The notes below the pieces were generated by a model. That model did no database searches. It saw nothing but the letters and a program-made list of their open reading frames with translations, and was not told where the DNA came from. 64,000 bases of DNA from assembly GCF_002933465.1 (NCBI RefSeq), contig NZ_PSZE01000027.1, forward strand, positions 1 through 64,000. Direction: 5' to 3'. The stretch is from Nocardia nova (GTDB lineage: Bacteria; Actinomycetota; Actinomycetes; Mycobacteriales; Mycobacteriaceae). This document shows, one piece after another, positions 61,361-64,000 of the stretch (within the stretch, counting starts at the first letter, position 1; every line of letters begins with the position of its first letter). Made by a program: the position numbers and the translations under genes.

Positions 61361-61894
61361 GTGACAACAGCAACCGTGCCGCCACAGCTCGATGTCGGCG
61401 GGGAACCTCGCCCACGGCAGGGTGCGGATAATGCGCTGGCGACCGATGAGTCCTTCGCGGACTACAAGCGCCGATACGACCAGCTCTACGGCCCGACATA
61501 TCTCGACAACACCTTCAAGGCAATCACGGTTCGCGCGAACCGCTTCGTCGCGCTGCTGATGGTGGGAGACGACGTCGCGGACGCTGTCGTGGAAGCCTTG
61601 CCACGGCGGCCGTTGCCCATTTTCGCGCTGCGCCAGGGAGTTCGGGTCTTGATGACTGCTCCTCCGGCGCCGGACGACGACCTGCAACGGTGTAAGTCGG
61701 TCCTGTTCGACGCACACGTGACGGTTGCCGGAGACGGAGCGGCGTTGGCGTTGCCGACGCCAGGCAACGGGACACGCTACTGGCTGGACGGCGAACCTCC
61801 GGTGGATTCCTGGTTGCCGTCCTACCGCGAAGTCGTCGACGTGATCGGCGCCAAGACTGCCCGCAGGCGCGGGTTACCGGCGGCTTCGTGGTGA
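61361..61894 (+). CDS. Hypothetical protein upstream of the P450 pair
   Basis: A 177-residue protein. GTG 61361 is chosen because GGAGG ends 5 bases upstream; an earlier ATG lacks a site. KRRYDQLYGPTYLDNTFKAI and FALRQGVRVLMTAPPAPDDD are followed by ALALPTPGNGTRYWLDGEPP near the end. The latter recalls DNA primase-polymerase-type proteins but the catalytic residues are not evident. The family is not recognised. Confidence 0.65.
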   Translation: MTTATVPPQLDVGGEPRPRQGADNALATDESFADYKRRYDQLYGPTYLDNTFKAITVRANRFVALLMVGDDVADAVVEALPRRPLPIFALRQGVRVLMTAPPAPDDDLQRCKSVLFDAHVTVAGDGAALALPTPGNGTRYWLDGEPPVDSWLPSYREVVDVIGAKTARRRGLPAASW

Positions 61895-62064
61895 GCCAAC
61901 CTGCTTCGGTCGTCGGCCGCGGTATCGGCTCGCGCATTTCGACCAGATCGCAGCGGTAGCTGTCTCCTCCGAGATTCCCGCATCACTGTGCGCTGAACGG
62001 CCCATCGACACATCGGCCGACACGCACGGGTTTCTTTTTCCCTCAACACGTTTGGAGTACTTCT
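61895..62064. promoter_or_regulatory. Probable promoter region of the P450 pair
   Basis: A 170-base gap ending in GGAG 7 bases before GTG 62065. A T-rich run (TTTCTTTTTCC, about 62031-62041) stands out. No gene or clear -35/-10 pair was found. Confidence 0.3.
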
Positions 62065-63300
62065 GTGTCCATTCCGTCAACCGGTCCCGGCCGGTGCCCG
62101 ATCGAGCATGGCCCACCACCGGGGAATGCTTCGCCGATTCCGATTCCGATTGCTGGGCAGGAGTTCGCCGCGGATCCGCACGCCGTGTTCCGGTACATGC
62201 GATCGCGATACTCGCATCTGGTCCCTGTCGATGTGGGTGGTGTCGCGGCGACGCTGGTTATCGACTACCGGCTCGGGTTGGACATCCTCAACGATGAGGA
62301 TCGCTATCCAACCGAGCCGGCGGCGGGATCGCCGGTGCTGGCCTGCCTGGGGCCTGGACGCGATGCCTTGCATACCCGTGGTGATGGGCGTCGGCGGCTT
62401 CGCCGCGCGATATCGGACAGTCTTACCCGGGTCGACACGCTGGCGTTGGAGGCGACGGTCGCACGCGCCGCAGTCAGGCTCGTCAACAGCTTCTGCGAGA
62501 CCGGTGAGGCGGATGTGGTGGCCTGTTTCGCCATTCCTCTCGTGGCCGAGGCGCTGCATGGTGTGGTCGGGTTCGCCCCGGAGGTCGGCGGCAAGATTAT
62601 CGATGCCCTGCTGGCGTTGCAGTCCGCCGATCCTGCGTCCGCCGCCGGAGGCGGTTTGATGCTGCGTGACGTGGTGGTCGACACGGTGCGGGCCAGGCGC
62701 GCGTACCGGGACGCCGATATCACCTCGTGGCTGATGGAGCATCCGGCCGGGCTGTCGGACGAAGAGATCATCGAGCAGCTGCTGCTGCTGTGCGAGTTCA
62801 TCGCACCGACCTGGGCGCTGATCAGCAACGCCGTGCTGCTTGTGATGACCGATGAACGATTCGGCGGCGACGTGCTCGGCGGCGCGCTGTCGGGTCAAGA
62901 CGCCATCGACGAAGTGCTGCACACGAATCCGCCGGTAGCTGTCGCGGCGCCACGGTTTCCGCGGCAGATGCAGGTCCTGGACAACATCGGCACGCTGCCC
63001 GACAACTCGCCCCTTCTGGTCGGGCTGGCGGCCTGCAACGCCGATCCCGCGGTGATGCGCGACGACCGCAGAGGCAACCGCTCGCACCTGGCATTCGGCG
63101 CCGGAGTGCACATGTGCCCCGCCGAACCGATCGCGACGTTGATAGCGCGCACAGCGTTGGACCAGCTACTGGATGCACTGCCGGATCTGGAGCTCGCCGT
63201 GCCCGCCGACCGCCTCGTGTGGGTGCATGACCCGTTCCGCCGGGCTCTGGTCTCGCTGCCCGTGCGGTTCCTGCCCTCGAAACCCTTCCCGCTTGCGTAG
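62065..63300 (+). CDS. Cytochrome P450 with ExxH instead of ExxR (CYP157-like)
   Basis: A 411-residue protein starting at GTG 62065. The heme loop is FGAGVHMCPAEPIA with Cys351. The K-helix reads DEVLHTNPPVAV, so the nearly universal Arg of ExxR is His286. The I-helix has CEFIAPTWALIS in place of the usual A-G-x-x-T. CYP157 enzymes of Streptomyces, encoded in conservons next to CYP154, are known to lack the ExxR arginine. The tandem gene order here matches that. The substrate is unknown. Confidence 0.9.
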   Translation: MSIPSTGPGRCPIEHGPPPGNASPIPIPIAGQEFAADPHAVFRYMRSRYSHLVPVDVGGVAATLVIDYRLGLDILNDEDRYPTEPAAGSPVLACLGPGRDALHTRGDGRRRLRRAISDSLTRVDTLALEATVARAAVRLVNSFCETGEADVVACFAIPLVAEALHGVVGFAPEVGGKIIDALLALQSADPASAAGGGLMLRDVVVDTVRARRAYRDADITSWLMEHPAGLSDEEIIEQLLLLCEFIAPTWALISNAVLLVMTDERFGGDVLGGALSGQDAIDEVLHTNPPVAVAAPRFPRQMQVLDNIGTLPDNSPLLVGLAACNADPAVMRDDRRGNRSHLAFGAGVHMCPAEPIATLIARTALDQLLDALPDLELAVPADRLVWVHDPFRRALVSLPVRFLPSKPFPLA

Positions 63301-63309
63301 AGAGCGTTG

Positions 63310-64000
63310 ATGATGCAGCAACAACCCGCGGTCGTCGGTGCCGCGTCCATCCCGATCGAAAAGGTCGGGCCTCGAATCAGCTTGCACACACCGGAATTCG
63401 CGGCCAACCCGCACGAAATCTACGACTGGATGCGAGACAACTACGGGCCGCTGGTGCCGGTGCTGCTCGCACCAGGAGTCCCGGCGACCCTGGTGATCAG
63501 CTGGCACACAGCCAGGCACATCCTCGGCGACGACGTTCGTTTCCCCGCGGACCCCCGCGCGTGGCAGGAGGGAGTGGCCGACGACTGCCCGATCAAACCG
63601 ATGATGCTGTGGCGACCGAACGTGCTGCATGCGGTCGGCGCCACCCATTCTCGTCTCCGCAAGGCGATCAACGACGCCCTGGCTGGTGTCGATCCGCACA
63701 AGGTGCGCAAAGAAGTGATCCGGAGATCGGAAGCCCTGATCGACGGGTTCTGCCAACGCGGGCGCGCAGACGTCCTCAGCGACTTCGCGCATCCGATGGT
63801 GGCCGGGGTCCTCAACAATCTGATCGGCTGCTCGGACGACACCGGTGCCCAGGTGGCCGATGCGATGGCGAGGATGTTCAACGCCACCGACGACACCGAG
63901 ACCGTCGAACAGGACCTGGCACGGGCACTCGGCCAAGTCGTTCGGCGCAAGCGGATCCACCCCGGCGACGACATCACCACGCGCCTGCTGGCATTCCCCA
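63310..64000 (+). CDS. Cytochrome P450 (partial, runs off window end)
   Basis: ATG 63310, followed by ATG 63313, opens a frame that continues to the window edge (230 codons). The sequence has PVLLAPGVPATLVIS, FPADPRAWQEG, MMLWRPNVLHAVG and THSRLRKAIND (the C-helix with heme-contact residues). This is the N-terminal half of a P450 like those encoded at the end of actinomycete conservons. It lies 9 bases after the first P450. The I-helix, ExxR and heme loop fall outside the window. Confidence 0.85.
   Translation, partial: MMQQQPAVVGAASIPIEKVGPRISLHTPEFAANPHEIYDWMRDNYGPLVPVLLAPGVPATLVISWHTARHILGDDVRFPADPRAWQEGVADDCPIKPMMLWRPNVLHAVGATHSRLRKAINDALAGVDPHKVRKEVIRRSEALIDGFCQRGRADVLSDFAHPMVAGVLNNLIGCSDDTGAQVADAMARMFNATDDTETVEQDLARALGQVVRRKRIHPGDDITTRLLAFP

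Noticed and set aside
1..64000. CRISPR arrays
   Set aside because: No regularly spaced direct repeats with unique spacers were seen. The tandem similarities at 43.8-51 kb are protein paralogs, not short repeats.

Overview
The window is GC-rich actinobacterial DNA, most likely from Nocardia or a close relative. Signs of this are cutinase-family proteins, MmyB-type and DUF5753-type XRE regulators, DUF397 and DUF4254 proteins, a type IV conjugation module with an SCO6880-family protein and a C40 peptidase/transglycosylase, and a tandem pair of P450s of the kind found in actinomycete conservons. Genes start with ATG or GTG and very often overlap by ATGA or GTGA, so translational coupling is the rule. 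No rRNA, tRNA or CRISPR array was recognised.

Left part (1-26 kb). A divergent XRE regulator faces a tightly coupled six-gene cassette (1251-6135) of four glycosyltransferase-like proteins, a P-loop kinase and a GNAT acetyltransferase. After rmuC comes decayed DNA (about 8-13.3 kb): a ligase 3' remnant, an intact 911-bp IS5-family element that cut the last codons off an HNH-type gene, nucleotidyltransferase and alpha/beta-hydrolase fragments, and a frameshifted membrane protein. A complete type I restriction-modification operon (hsdM-hsdS-hsdR, 13.4-19.6 kb) follows, then a LigD-type ATP-dependent ligase domain protein. A regulatory cluster (21.6-26.0 kb) then combines a KAS III-like enzyme with three MmyB-type or MmyB-like XRE regulators and an excisionase-like protein.

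Central part (26.3-53.8 kb). This is a long plus-strand conjugation/secretion locus. It opens with a small hydrophobic peptide followed by a strong hairpin, then a Pro-rich/Gly-zipper exported protein, an apparently active cutinase, a lipase-fold protein and a second cutinase. In the last two the nucleophile serine is replaced. Type IV secretion genes follow: a DUF6668 P-loop protein, small two-helix membrane proteins, two paralogous lipoproteins, a VirB6/TrbL-like protein, SCO6880, a VirB4-like ATPase, a transglycosylase/NlpC-P60 protein and, further on, a TraG/VirD4 coupling protein and a tandem-DUF4913 protein. Between the VirB4 side and the coupling protein lies an array of seven related soluble proteins. 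They share a G-[IVL]-x4-[ILV]-x2-A-[RHY] motif and, in most, a C-terminal A-[IV]-D-x-A-L-P...W tag. I regard this array as the best candidate for an undescribed system: possible substrates or accessory factors of the adjacent transfer machine. No relaxase, integrase or attachment site is visible, so the element's ends lie outside the window or were missed.

Right part (53.9-64 kb). A minus-strand DUF5753 XRE / SAM-methyltransferase / double-DUF397 operon is followed by an XRE-TPR regulator, a Nudix hydrolase, small plus-strand genes including a resolvase-fold-like protein, an unusual HTH-formylglycine-generating-enzyme fusion, a class IV PLP enzyme, a DUF4254 protein, an unknown protein and two P450s. 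The first P450 has ExxH in place of ExxR; the second runs off the window end.
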